NCBI RefSeq assembly: GCF_008304605.1
Contig: NZ_PIJY01000057.1
Span: 61,225 to 125,224 of the forward strand
Source: Oceanobacillus polygoni
GTDB taxonomy: Bacteria; Bacillota; Bacilli; Bacillales; Amphibacillaceae
DNA length: 64,000 nucleotides
Direction: 5' to 3'
Numbering within the stretch: the stretch's first letter is position 1; each line of letters starts with the position of its first letter. Below, in pieces: positions 35,728 through 43,515 of the stretch. Under the pieces are notes generated by a model that was not told where the DNA came from, did not search any database, and saw only the letters and a list, made by a program, of their open reading frames with translations. A program made the translations under genes and the position numbers.

Positions 35728-35939
35728 ATGAGTAAGTTGGATCGTTGGACGAAATACCAGCTTTACGAAATAGCAGGTGTAAAAGAGTACTGGCTTGTTG
35801 ATCCAGCTAACGAATCTGTAGAATACATCTTTTAATCGATGAGCACTATGAATTTCATGGAGTTTTTACAAAAGATGATACGATTTCCTTTCATATTTTA
35901 AGTGGATTGGAAGTAGATCTTGGACGGATATTCATGTAG
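35728..35939 (+). pseudogene. Uma2 (DUF820) endonuclease-family remnant
   Basis: Two frames together read KYQLYEIAGVKEYWLVDPAN, then after a frameshift near 35830 LLIDEHYEFHGVFTKDDTIS and HILSGLEVDLGRIFM to a stop at 35937-35939. This is the C-terminal third of a Uma2-family protein (GVKEYWLVDP is diagnostic). The N-terminal two thirds are missing, so it is a non-functional relic. Neither an intact copy nor flanking mobile element is visible. Confidence 0.75.
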
Positions 35940-36012
35940 TTAGATGTAAAAAACCTAAGCAATATGAAAGGAAATTATGAACATGGGGAAAGGCATTTGT
36001 AAAATAGAAGAA

Positions 36013-36047
36013 AAAGGCTATTCCAATACCCGCTTGGAATAGCCTTT
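36013..36047 (-). terminator. Terminator of the chrA operon
   Basis: A perfect 14-bp stem (36013-36026 with 36034-36047) is followed, read leftward, by a T-rich tract. It ends the padR-chrA transcript. Confidence 0.85.
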
Positions 36048-36066
36048 GCTATTGTTTAAAGAAATT

Positions 36067-37248
36067 CTAAAGGTATGATATGAACATTCCACCTATTGCA
36101 CCAGATAACACAATTACCCATGGTGGAAGCTTCCAGTAGACGAGCATACTGAATAGTATGGATGCGAGTGCAAAGTCGATTGGAGCATGAATCGAACTTG
36201 TCCAAATGGGGTCGTAAAGTGCAGCGATTAAAATACCTACAACAGAAGCATTTACCCCGATTAATGCAGCTTTAATTTTCGGGTTGCGGCGTAGTGCATC
36301 CCAAAATGGCAATGTACCTAAGATGAGAAGGAATGCTGGTAAAAAGATTGCAAACGTAGCAAACAAACCGCCTTGCCAGCCATTTATTACTGCCCCAATG
36401 TATGCGGCGAACGTAAATAATGGGCCGGGAACTGCCTGTGCTGCTCCATAACCTGCAAGAAACTCCTGTTCACTTAGCCATCCTGCAGGAACAAATTCCT
36501 GTTCTAATAAAGGTAACATAACGTGTCCTCCCCCAAAAACGAGAGAGCCGGAGCGATAGAAACTATCAAACAAAGCAATCCACTGTATCGATGTAAGGTT
36601 ACGTAATATTGGTAGCAGAATGAGTAAACCAAAAAATAGCGTTAAACAAATATACCCGAATCGACGTGAAATATGGAAATGGCTAACCGTCTGTTCTTCC
36701 TTGTTGGTTTGCTGTCTGAAAAGAAGGAAACCGACAACTGCTGCTAAAAGAATTGCACCAATTTGTGTATAAGCTGTCTGCCATAGTAGCGTGACAACGA
36801 GTGTAAATAAAGCAATTGTTTTTCTTTTTAGGTCAGGTGTTAAGTTTTGGGCCATACCTAAGACTGCATGGGCAACAACGATAACAGCAACGATTTTCAA
36901 TCCATTGATCCATCCAGCATTTTCTATTCCAAACGTATGAAGAAGGGAAGCGAAAATAATAAGTGCAATGACAGACGGTAATGTAAAGCCAAGAAAGGAA
37001 ATAATTCCACCGAATACTCCTCCACGCATGACGCCAATCCCAATTCCAACCTGACTACTAGCGGGTCCGGGCAGAAACTGACAGAGTGCAACTAAATCTG
37101 CATAGCTTTTTTCGTCCATCCATTTTCTTCTTCGTACATACTCTTCGTGAAAGTAGCCTAAATGTGCAATAGGTCCACCGAATGACGTTAATCCAAGCCT
37201 GGTAGAAACGATTAAGATTTCTAACCATGTTTTAAGTTTACGATTCAT
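36067..37248 (-). CDS. chrA: Chromate efflux transporter, long-chain ChrA
   Basis: This 393-residue membrane protein has two homologous CHR domains. Each carries a family motif, SFGGPIAHLGYFHEEYVRRRKWM (about 22-44) and LVFGGGHVMLPLLEQEFV (about 236-253), and each has a PGP turn (LPGPASSQVG; VPGPLFTF). It should expel chromate or a related oxyanion by antiport. AGGAGG precedes the ATG. The PadR-type gene lies 15 bases upstream in the same operon. Chromate specificity is by family; some members have other roles. Confidence 0.9.
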   Translation of the reverse strand: MNRKLKTWLEILIVSTRLGLTSFGGPIAHLGYFHEEYVRRRKWMDEKSYADLVALCQFLPGPASSQVGIGIGVMRGGVFGGIISFLGFTLPSVIALIIFASLLHTFGIENAGWINGLKIVAVIVVAHAVLGMAQNLTPDLKRKTIALFTLVVTLLWQTAYTQIGAILLAAVVGFLLFRQQTNKEEQTVSHFHISRRFGYICLTLFFGLLILLPILRNLTSIQWIALFDSFYRSGSLVFGGGHVMLPLLEQEFVPAGWLSEQEFLAGYGAAQAVPGPLFTFAAYIGAVINGWQGGLFATFAIFLPAFLLILGTLPFWDALRRNPKIKAALIGVNASVVGILIAALYDPIWTSSIHAPIDFALASILFSMLVYWKLPPWVIVLSGAIGGMFISYL

Positions 37249-37263
37249 GTTTGCACTTGCCTC

Positions 37264-37572
37264 CTAGTCTTTAATCTCTTTAAATAATTCATAGGCTTTA
37301 GCCCGAGCTTGATCAAGAATTTCTTCTCCTTTGCTAGTAGCTGTATAATACTTTCTTATTTTTCCTTCTACATTTCGATCTTCTTTCGTTAAAAGCCCAT
37401 CTGATTCCATGTTGTGAAGAATTGGATATAAGGTGCCTGCGCTGATCTCGTAGCCGTGTGATTGTAACTCTTCGTACATCCAAGCTCCGTAAATCGGATG
37501 TTCCTTTGCGTGATGTAAAATATGTATTTGGATAAATCCTAAAAAGAGCTTTCGTAGTATTTTATCTTCCAA
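37264..37572 (-). CDS. PadR family transcriptional regulator
   Basis: A 102-residue winged-helix protein: HPIYGAWMYEELQSHGYEIS (about 25-44), then the PadR signature SAGTLYPILHNMESDGLL (44-61) and wing VEGKIRKYYTATSKGEEIL. It starts with TTG at 37572, with GGAAGGAG nine bases upstream. It precedes chrA and most likely represses the operon by binding the ATATCGA-rich dyads just upstream. This padR-chrA pairing is common in Bacillales. Confidence 0.88.
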   Translation of the reverse strand: MEDKILRKLFLGFIQIHILHHAKEHPIYGAWMYEELQSHGYEISAGTLYPILHNMESDGLLTKEDRNVEGKIRKYYTATSKGEEILDQARAKAYELFKEIKD

Positions 37573-37602
37573 TTTTACTTACTCCTTCCTAACAATTGAA
37601 TC

Positions 37603-37634
37603 AATATCGAATATCGATATTGATTTTCGATATT
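37603..37634 (-). promoter_or_regulatory. ATATCGAT-repeat operator upstream of padR-chrA
   Basis: The perfect palindrome AATATCGATATT (37610-37621) is flanked by AATATCGA at 37603-37610 and TCGATATT at 37627-37634. These half-site repeats begin 31 bases upstream of the padR start and are a good candidate for PadR binding. Confidence 0.55.
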
Positions 37635-37854
37635 TCTAAAGTAACACGATTCATTGTCTAGTACAATGTACTTCATCAAAACTTAAAAATCTTTACACTT
37701 ACTTAAAATAAATGGAATGTTAAAGTAGAGTTAGTGGAGAAAACTTTATAACTTCATTTGTTATAATAAATCTACGAAAAAACTCGTGCTTGCCTACATA
37801 TTTTTTAGGTACTTCATATATAAAGAGTTCAATTCAATACTAGGAGAGAAATGC

Positions 37855-38793
37855 ATGGATAATATCAATAATATATTAAGAGCGCACTATAATATCGGAG
37901 TCATCAATAAATCGAGTCAACAAGGTGGATGGGCATCGCTTGCTTATAAGTTAGATGATGGAAAGAATGCTTACTTTCTGAAAGTATACGAAAAGCAGCG
38001 AGCATCTACGCCAAAATTGACAGCACTTATTGACCAATATACGCCTATACTCATGTGGTTAAAGGAGCATAGTAATTTAAAAACTCATATCATTGTACCG
38101 ATTCTAACCAAGCAAAAGGAGTATACTTGTGAAGATGAAAATAACATTTACATGCTCTACGACTATATCGATGGAGGGACCATTGGTAATCAATCTTTAG
38201 CAGATAACCAGATAAAGCAGTTTTCACAAATTATCTCAGAGCTTCATTTGTATGGAGAAGATATCCCTATTAAAACAGATGCAATCAAAGAAGATTTTGA
38301 TGTAGCATTTCTAGAACAGTTACAAGATACGGTGAGCGATCGTAATAATTTTATGTTCGACGTATGGCAATTAATTCGTCCGTATGTTAAGACATTAGAA
38401 GAAATGACCATACATGTTAAACGACTTGCAAAGCAATTAAAAGTGGCTAACCTAAGGATGAGTCTGTGCCATACCGATTTACACTATTGGAATTTGATGC
38501 AATCTGATCATCTCATGTTAATCGATTGGGAAGGACTAAAATTAGCACCAGTTGAAGCGGATTTAATGTTTGTTGTGGATAAGGCTTATTTCAATGAATT
38601 TCTTACGATTTATCAAAAAAGCCATCCAAACTTCTCGATTAATTCTAATGCATTAAAATTTTATCAAGAAAAAAGAAAGCTAGAAGATATTTGGGAGTTT
38701 ATCGAACAACTTTTATATGATAAGCAAGAAGAACATGAACGAGTTACGACAATAGATTATTTAGTAGATGAGTTGAAAAGTATTGGTGAATGA
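37855..38793 (+). CDS. Aminoglycoside-phosphotransferase-family kinase
   Basis: A protein-kinase-like APH-fold enzyme of 312 residues. The nucleotide lysine is in YFLKVYEK (about 40-47), the catalytic loop CHTDLHYWN includes His206, Asp208 and Asn213, and the metal-binding aspartate is Asp224 in LIDWEG. ATG 37855 is chosen for TAGGAGAG seven bases upstream, although the frame opens at 37786. The acceptor is unknown: family members phosphorylate aminoglycosides, macrolides, choline or sugars. A broken second member lies 200 bases downstream. Confidence 0.8.
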   Translation: MDNINNILRAHYNIGVINKSSQQGGWASLAYKLDDGKNAYFLKVYEKQRASTPKLTALIDQYTPILMWLKEHSNLKTHIIVPILTKQKEYTCEDENNIYMLYDYIDGGTIGNQSLADNQIKQFSQIISELHLYGEDIPIKTDAIKEDFDVAFLEQLQDTVSDRNNFMFDVWQLIRPYVKTLEEMTIHVKRLAKQLKVANLRMSLCHTDLHYWNLMQSDHLMLIDWEGLKLAPVEADLMFVVDKAYFNEFLTIYQKSHPNFSINSNALKFYQEKRKLEDIWEFIEQLLYDKQEEHERVTTIDYLVDELKSIGE

Positions 38794-39423
38794 TGAAAAA
38801 CCAGAACCTATTTTTTTCTTGTCACGAACCGACTTGCAGTTTCGGTAATGCTCACCTTGAAGGTCATTATTGTTGTTGTGAATGGATAATAATCAGTATT
38901 ATAAAAAGGAATTACGATGATTGAAGAGAACTAATATAAAAGGTGAGGTAATAATTTATCGTTATGATGTGAGGGTGAGAAAAAGTGAGGTTAGATAATC
39001 CATTTGCTATTGGTAATACAGCAAAAATATATCAGTAATAATCGAGTTGTGAAGTTATTTAAAAGAAAGAGATATTTCAATGGGCTCCAATTATTGCAGG
39101 AGCACGATTGTCCGAAAATGTATCTCCAGAAAGTGCTGAACGGCTTAGAAAGATGGTAGACCATCCGGATTTTATGTAGTTAATGAACTATAGGGGGCTC
39201 TGAAAACTGTATCGGGACAGGGTATGTTTACATTTATAATCTAGATTATAAGAAGATTCCTTGTTAACATGTGTTGGTTGTTATGTTATGTTTTCCCTAA
39301 CTCGATAATTTCTGGGGAGACAGTCTAATTTAAGAAAAATTTTGTATGATTGCCAAATGGTTAAGACGATCCTTCAGATAAGGCTTAACCCTACTGGATA
39401 ACGATGATAAGGAGAAGATTTAA
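38794..39423. other. 630-base gap with a phosphotransferase relic
   Basis: The central part (38985-39179) is a phosphotransferase remnant, described separately. The flanks show only short, unrelated open frames and no convincing terminator or promoter, apart from AAGGAGA just before the acetyltransferase at 39424. Confidence 0.5.
38985..39179 (+). pseudogene. Phosphotransferase-family (APH) remnant with internal deletion
   Basis: From a GTG at 38985 the sequence reads VRLDNPFAIGNTAKIY and then, after a frameshift, SNNRVVKLFK, the usual start of one APH-type family. It jumps at once to WAPIIAGARLSENVSPESAE and RLRKMVDHPDFM with a stop at 39177-39179, which looks like the C-terminus of the same family. 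About 200 central codons are missing. It is a dead gene, and its subfamily differs from the intact neighbour at 37855. Confidence 0.6.
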
Positions 39424-39978
39424 ATGAAAAGAATTCGTCTGAAAATGATAAGAGAAGATTTATTAAGTATTCCAGCGTATTCACTTCCGGATGGATATCA
39501 AATTCGAATGTTTAAAAAAGGTGACGAGCATCACTGGGCTAGAATTGAAGCGAGTGTGGATGAATTTAAAGATGAAAAGGCTGCACTTGAACACTTTGCG
39601 AAAGAATTTGGACCGTATATAGATGAAATGGAAGAGCGCTGTCTATTCATTGAAAATAGTCAGGGAGAGGCGATTGCAACAACAACCGCATGGTATGGAG
39701 ATTTAAAAGGAAATGGTGAGATATTGGGCAGAATCCATTGGGTCGGTGTTGTTCCCGAATATCAAGGGAAGAAGCTTTCGAAGCCTTTACTTAGTGAGGC
39801 ACTAAAAGTTTTAGCACAGCATCATGAAGGAGCTTATCTTACATCGCAAACAACGAGTTATCAGGCCGTTAATATGTATTTAAACTTCGGATTTGAGCCT
39901 TTCATTACAGAACCTAGCTGTCACGAGGCATGGGACTTAATGGAAAGTACGTTAGAACGAAGGATAGTAACAAAATAA
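39424..39978 (+). CDS. GNAT family N-acetyltransferase
   Basis: A single-domain acetyltransferase of 184 residues. Beta-4 and the acetyl-CoA loop read HWVGVVPEYQGKKLSKPLLSEAL (about 100-122), and the end NMYLNFGFEPFI is typical of the fold. The N-terminal DGYQIRMFKKGDEHHWARI matches the usual substrate-side strand. AAGGAGA precedes the ATG. The acceptor is unknown. It is separated from the HAD gene by a palindromic stretch. Confidence 0.82.
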   Translation: MKRIRLKMIREDLLSIPAYSLPDGYQIRMFKKGDEHHWARIEASVDEFKDEKAALEHFAKEFGPYIDEMEERCLFIENSQGEAIATTTAWYGDLKGNGEILGRIHWVGVVPEYQGKKLSKPLLSEALKVLAQHHEGAYLTSQTTSYQAVNMYLNFGFEPFITEPSCHEAWDLMESTLERRIVTK

Positions 39979-40024
39979 GCAGTTTTTTTAAAGGGCGATA
40001 GTTTAGTGCGAGTTACGAAAAGTG

Positions 40025-40053
40025 TATATTCTCTTTTGGATAAAGAGAATATA
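40025..40053 (+). repeat. 12-bp hairpin immediately before the HAD gene ribosome site
   Basis: TATATTCTCTTT (40025-40036) pairs perfectly with AAAGAGAATATA (40042-40053). The right arm ends one base before the TAGGAGG site. It could be an operator or a translation-modulating hairpin; there is no T tail for termination. Confidence 0.5.
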
Positions 40054-40066
40054 TAGGAGGCTGATT

Positions 40067-40723
40067 ATGATTAAGGCAGTGATCTTCGATTTCGATGGAT
40101 TAATCTTAGATACCGAGACAGCTTGGTTTCAATCCTATAAGGAAGTTTTAAATGACCAATTTAAATTTGATTTACCACTTGAAGTCTTTGTGAAGTGTGT
40201 TGGCTCTAATGACACAGCATTAGTTGCATATTTGAAAAAAGAGATTGGTGATCAACTGGATGCGAATGCGATTCGTGAGCGTGCAGGAGAATTACATGCG
40301 CAACTGGTTAAGGAAGCAAAGGCACGGGAAGGTGTGGAAGCCTATCTTGCGGAGGCACGTGAGGCAGGGCTGACAATTGCATTAGCAACGAGTTCAACTA
40401 AGAAATGGGTGACTACTCATTTGACCAATTTAAATTTGATTTCCTATTTTGATTATCTCATTACACAAGATATGGTAGAACTTGTTAAGCCAGCGCCAGA
40501 TCTGTTTTTGAAAACATTAGAAATACTTAAGGTCGAACCGTATGAGGCAATCGTTTTTGAAGATTCCTTAAACGGTTTAATGGCTGCATTGGAAGCGAAA
40601 CTACCTACTGTTATTATTCCGAACCCAGTTACAGAGTTGTTGCCATTTGAAAATTATCATTTAAAGTTAAACTCTATGGCGGATATGAGCTTGCAGGATA
40701 TTATAGAGTCTTTGAAAAAATAG
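40067..40723 (+). CDS. HAD-superfamily phosphatase, YhcW-like
   Basis: A 218-residue HAD hydrolase of the beta-phosphoglucomutase-like subgroup. Motif I is FDFDGLILDTE, with nucleophile Asp8 and acid/base Asp10, motif II is LATSS (about 107-111), motif III lysine is in VKPAPDLF, and motif IV is FEDSLNG. An inserted helical cap (about 15-85) makes it a C1 cap type acting on small phosphorylated molecules. ATG 40067 has TAGGAGG upstream; the frame opens at 40022. The exact substrate is unknown. Confidence 0.85.
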   Translation: MIKAVIFDFDGLILDTETAWFQSYKEVLNDQFKFDLPLEVFVKCVGSNDTALVAYLKKEIGDQLDANAIRERAGELHAQLVKEAKAREGVEAYLAEAREAGLTIALATSSTKKWVTTHLTNLNLISYFDYLITQDMVELVKPAPDLFLKTLEILKVEPYEAIVFEDSLNGLMAALEAKLPTVIIPNPVTELLPFENYHLKLNSMADMSLQDIIESLKK

Positions 40724-40951
40724 GTGGCAATGATTGAAGAAGCTTTGACTGTGAACTTTGTTGGCAAGACGAATAGGGCGTAGGAACAAATAACAGCAAA
40801 GGATAGAATTGAAGCATGTGAATAAATCTTGAACTCTTTATATACAGACCTATCTGTAAGTAATTTATGCTAAAATATAATTAGTTTGTGAATATGTGAA
40901 CGTGATAAAATGGAATGTAAAAAAATAGATGAAGGTAGGTCTTGTGTCAAA

Positions 40952-41497
40952 ATGAGAAGAAAACTAGTTGTGGTTATTGGATTTGCATTAGTTGTTTTGA
41001 TAGGATATCTGTTTTCGGTGAATAACAGTAACGTGGCCCAGAAAGAAAATGGATCGAAAGACATTAAGGAATTGGTGCATGATTACAGCAACGGTAATAT
41101 AGAAAATCAATCTGCTTCTATTACATCACATGAACTTATCGTGACGGATCAGGATGGTAGTCAGCAAACGTATGATTTACCGGAAGATGAATTTTTTGTT
41201 TCCATCGCTCCGTATATGAAGGAAACCCATCCATGTGCTATTCATAGCTTAACTGGGTGCCAAGGAGAAATGGTAAATGAAGAATTTGATGTATACATTA
41301 AAGATTTAGACGGTAATGTGATAGTGGATGAAACCATGAAATCCCAATCCAATGGATTTGTTGACTTGTGGCTTCCTCGGGATAGTACGTATCGTATTAC
41401 AATTGCAAAAGATGGAAAAGAAGTGAAGTCAGAGATTTCTTCATTTGAAAGTGACAATACATGCGTTACAACGCTGCAATTAGCTGAGAATATGTGA
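40952..41497 (+). CDS. CueP family copper-binding protein, membrane-anchored
   Basis: A single N-terminal membrane helix (about 5-22) carries an exported domain that matches CueP, the periplasmic copper-binding protein known from Salmonella. The signature PCAIHSLTGCQGEM places Cys95, His98 and Cys103, and Cys171 is near the C-terminus; these are the expected copper-site residues. PEDEFFVSIAPY (77-88) is also characteristic. Length from ATG 40952 is 181 residues; the frame opens earlier, at 40910, without a ribosome site. No copper ATPase or CsoR gene adjoins it. Lacking a periplasm, this cell would hold it at the outer membrane surface. Confidence 0.85.
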   Translation: MRRKLVVVIGFALVVLIGYLFSVNNSNVAQKENGSKDIKELVHDYSNGNIENQSASITSHELIVTDQDGSQQTYDLPEDEFFVSIAPYMKETHPCAIHSLTGCQGEMVNEEFDVYIKDLDGNVIVDETMKSQSNGFVDLWLPRDSTYRITIAKDGKEVKSEISSFESDNTCVTTLQLAENM

Positions 41498-41639
41498 GGT
41501 TTCCCAATCAGTGAAGGGAACTTCGCACATAAAACGGCTTCTTCCATTATGGTATATGTTAATGAAAGGTACAGGTTACATTCTCTAGTGATAGGCATAT
41601 GCTAACTTATAATGCTTTGAAAGGAATGAGAGTAGAAAA

Positions 41640-42335
41640 ATGTATACTGTATTTTTACCATATCCGTATCCTTATTATGTTGGTTCATCTATAACACCTA
41701 ATCCGTACGATGCTTTTCATACTTATCAGGAAGAACTGCAAAGAGCATATCAAGCGAGATTAGATGCTTATGAAGCACAAAGAAAAGCATATTTGTCTAA
41801 TCCAAATCAAAATGAAACAGAAATGGCTAGCCCATCTTTGACTGTTGATGATGAAGAAGTTCGAGAGAAACCGTTAGAGGATGCACAATCATCAACACAA
41901 GATACTCGAGTTGTTTTAAAAGATTATGGAGCTGCCCCATTTGTGGTTAATATTGAGAATGCTACGGAGCAAAACACGAATTATCGCACTGTTTTATGGA
42001 CAGGAAATCATTTGCAAGTTACATTGATGCGAATTAGCGTTGGAGAGGATATTGGTTTAGAAAGACATTCAAATCTTGATCAATTTATCCGTATTGAGGA
42101 AGGCCGTGGGCTCGTACAGATGGGCGATCATCAACACGTATTTAATTTTGAAGAAAGGGTTCGTGAAGACGATGCAATCATGATACCTGCAGGTAAGTGG
42201 CATAATCTAACGAACATTGGCAATGAACCGCTACAGTTATATTCGATCTATGCACCACCCGAGCATCCACATGGAGCTGTCCATGCAACAAAAGCAATTG
42301 CCTTGGCTGCTGAAGCGGAACACGGACACTCATAG
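41640..42335 (+). CDS. Cupin domain protein with Tyr/Pro-rich N-terminal extension
   Basis: The last 130 residues form a cupin barrel with metal-ligand motif 1 GEDIGLERHSNLDQFIRIEEGRG (about 137-159) and motif 2 DDAIMIPAGKWHNLTNIG. The first 100 residues are atypical: a Tyr/Pro-rich start (VFLPYPYPYYVGSS) and a helical Gln/Ala-rich stretch (YQEELQRAYQARLDAYEAQR), reminiscent of spore or envelope proteins. Length is 231 residues. The function is unknown. It stands alone before a convergent terminator. Confidence 0.75.
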   Translation: MYTVFLPYPYPYYVGSSITPNPYDAFHTYQEELQRAYQARLDAYEAQRKAYLSNPNQNETEMASPSLTVDDEEVREKPLEDAQSSTQDTRVVLKDYGAAPFVVNIENATEQNTNYRTVLWTGNHLQVTLMRISVGEDIGLERHSNLDQFIRIEEGRGLVQMGDHQHVFNFEERVREDDAIMIPAGKWHNLTNIGNEPLQLYSIYAPPEHPHGAVHATKAIALAAEAEHGHS

Positions 42336-42505
42336 AGGTAATGAATGCCTAAACAGAGAGAAAAAGCAAATATTCGGTAACAGATGAAGGCAATGCGCCC
42401 TAACTAGACAAAGATACAGGATATTTTAGCGAACTATTTGGTTGGTTAGTATTTTCCGCTTGTCCTCATAATTGTTTTGTCTTCATGTTATGGAAGTAAC
42501 TATTC

Positions 42506-42545
42506 AAAAATAACAGCTTTCCTGAAATCGAAAGCTGTTATTTTT
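42506..42545. terminator. Bidirectional terminator, perfect 16-bp stem
   Basis: Arms 42506-42521 and 42530-42545 pair completely and include A and T runs at the ends. It serves the leftward isochorismatase gene and could catch rightward transcripts. Confidence 0.88.
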
Positions 42546-42553
42546 ATGTTTCC

Positions 42554-43093
42554 TTATTTAAGTAATTTCAAGACTTGTTTAAAATCTTTACCTTCAGCTG
42601 TTTCCATTAATTCATATAATGCCATTTCCACACTTGATGGCAGGATTCCTGATGCTAGCATTTTTTGAAGCCCTATTTCTTTATTTAACATTGTTCGTGA
42701 AGAAACGGCGTCTGCGACAACATTCACCTCATATCCTAAGGATTTAATCCCTACTGCTGTTTGATACACACAAATATGCGTTTCAATGCCAGCTACTAAA
42801 ACCTGTTTTCGTTTCGTAGCAGTTAATGCATCGACAAATGCTTGATTTTTACAAGCATCAAAAGTAATTTTATGAATCGGATTAATGTCTGTTAAATATT
42901 TCGTTAACGCTTCGTTTGTTCCTCCTAGTCCTTTAGGATATTGCTCAAGCCAAACGATTGGAATCTGAAGAATGTTGAGTCCTTGAATCAGTATTTTTAA
43001 ATTTTCGATTACATCCTTACTATCATGTACAATGTTAGACAGCTTTCCCTGTACATCCACTAATACAAACACGGTATTATCTTTAAGCAGCAT
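42554..43093 (-). CDS. Isochorismatase family cysteine hydrolase
   Basis: A 179-residue hydrolase with the family triad: Asp13 in VFVLVDVQGKL, a lysine near 75 in PIHKITFDA, and Cys108 in AGIETHICV. It resembles the YcaC-type branch of unknown substrate rather than true isochorismatases or nicotinamidases. AGGAGGTG precedes the ATG. It is monocistronic. It is divergent from the AEC-ldh operon across 422 bases with FNR-like sites, of which the nearest is over 200 bases away. Confidence 0.82.
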   Translation of the reverse strand: MLLKDNTVFVLVDVQGKLSNIVHDSKDVIENLKILIQGLNILQIPIVWLEQYPKGLGGTNEALTKYLTDINPIHKITFDACKNQAFVDALTATKRKQVLVAGIETHICVYQTAVGIKSLGYEVNVVADAVSSRTMLNKEIGLQKMLASGILPSSVEMALYELMETAEGKDFKQVLKLLK

Positions 43094-43306
43094 CTTATCA
43101 CACCTCCTAGAAAACTAGCCTTTCATTTTCTACTTACTAAATTAAGTTCGTTATTTGTTTGTTCAAACCTCCTTTTTCGCCTTATTATAGTGAAAAGTTT
43201 ATGCAATTCGGTGTAGCGTAAGCCCTTATTCACCTGTCAAAAAATAGACATAATTTAATTTGGGAAAAGGGGTTGCCAAAATGGAGAAGTCATTGTATTA
43301 TTTAAT

Positions 43307-43322
43307 TGTGAAGTAATTCACA
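43307..43322 (+). promoter_or_regulatory. FNR/CRP-type site 1
   Basis: TGTGA-AGTAAT-TCACA is a perfect TGTGA-N6-TCACA palindrome, extended to TTGTGAA/TTCACAA. It is the most distal of three such sites upstream of the AEC permease gene and shares 20 identical bases with site 2. Confidence 0.65.
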
Positions 43323-43416
43323 AATGAAAGGGCCCGAAAGGAACAAGGTAAGATAACAGGGAGTAGAAATCATTGTATATTAGATTATTATCTTTAGATA
43401 ACATATTACCATTTCA

Positions 43417-43432
43417 AGTGAAGTAATTCACA
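43417..43432 (+). promoter_or_regulatory. FNR/CRP-type site 2
   Basis: AGTGA-AGTAAT-TCACA differs from the palindrome at one position. It lies 110 bases downstream of site 1 and 41 bases upstream of site 3. Confidence 0.6.
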
Positions 43433-43457
43433 AATGAGTGTTTATTTTGTGGTTGTA

Positions 43458-43473
43458 TGTGAAATTATTCACA
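43458..43473 (+). promoter_or_regulatory. FNR/CRP-type site 3
   Basis: TGTGA-AATTAT-TCACA is a perfect TGTGA-N6-TCACA site, 43 bases upstream of the AEC gene start. Its 41-bp distance from site 2 puts both on the same helix face. Fnr or an ArcR-like CRP-family regulator is the likely ligand, but the family member cannot be named. Confidence 0.65.
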
Positions 43474-43515
43474 ATTGATTAGATCTCTTACAAGATATTT
43501 AGGGAGGAAACGTTT

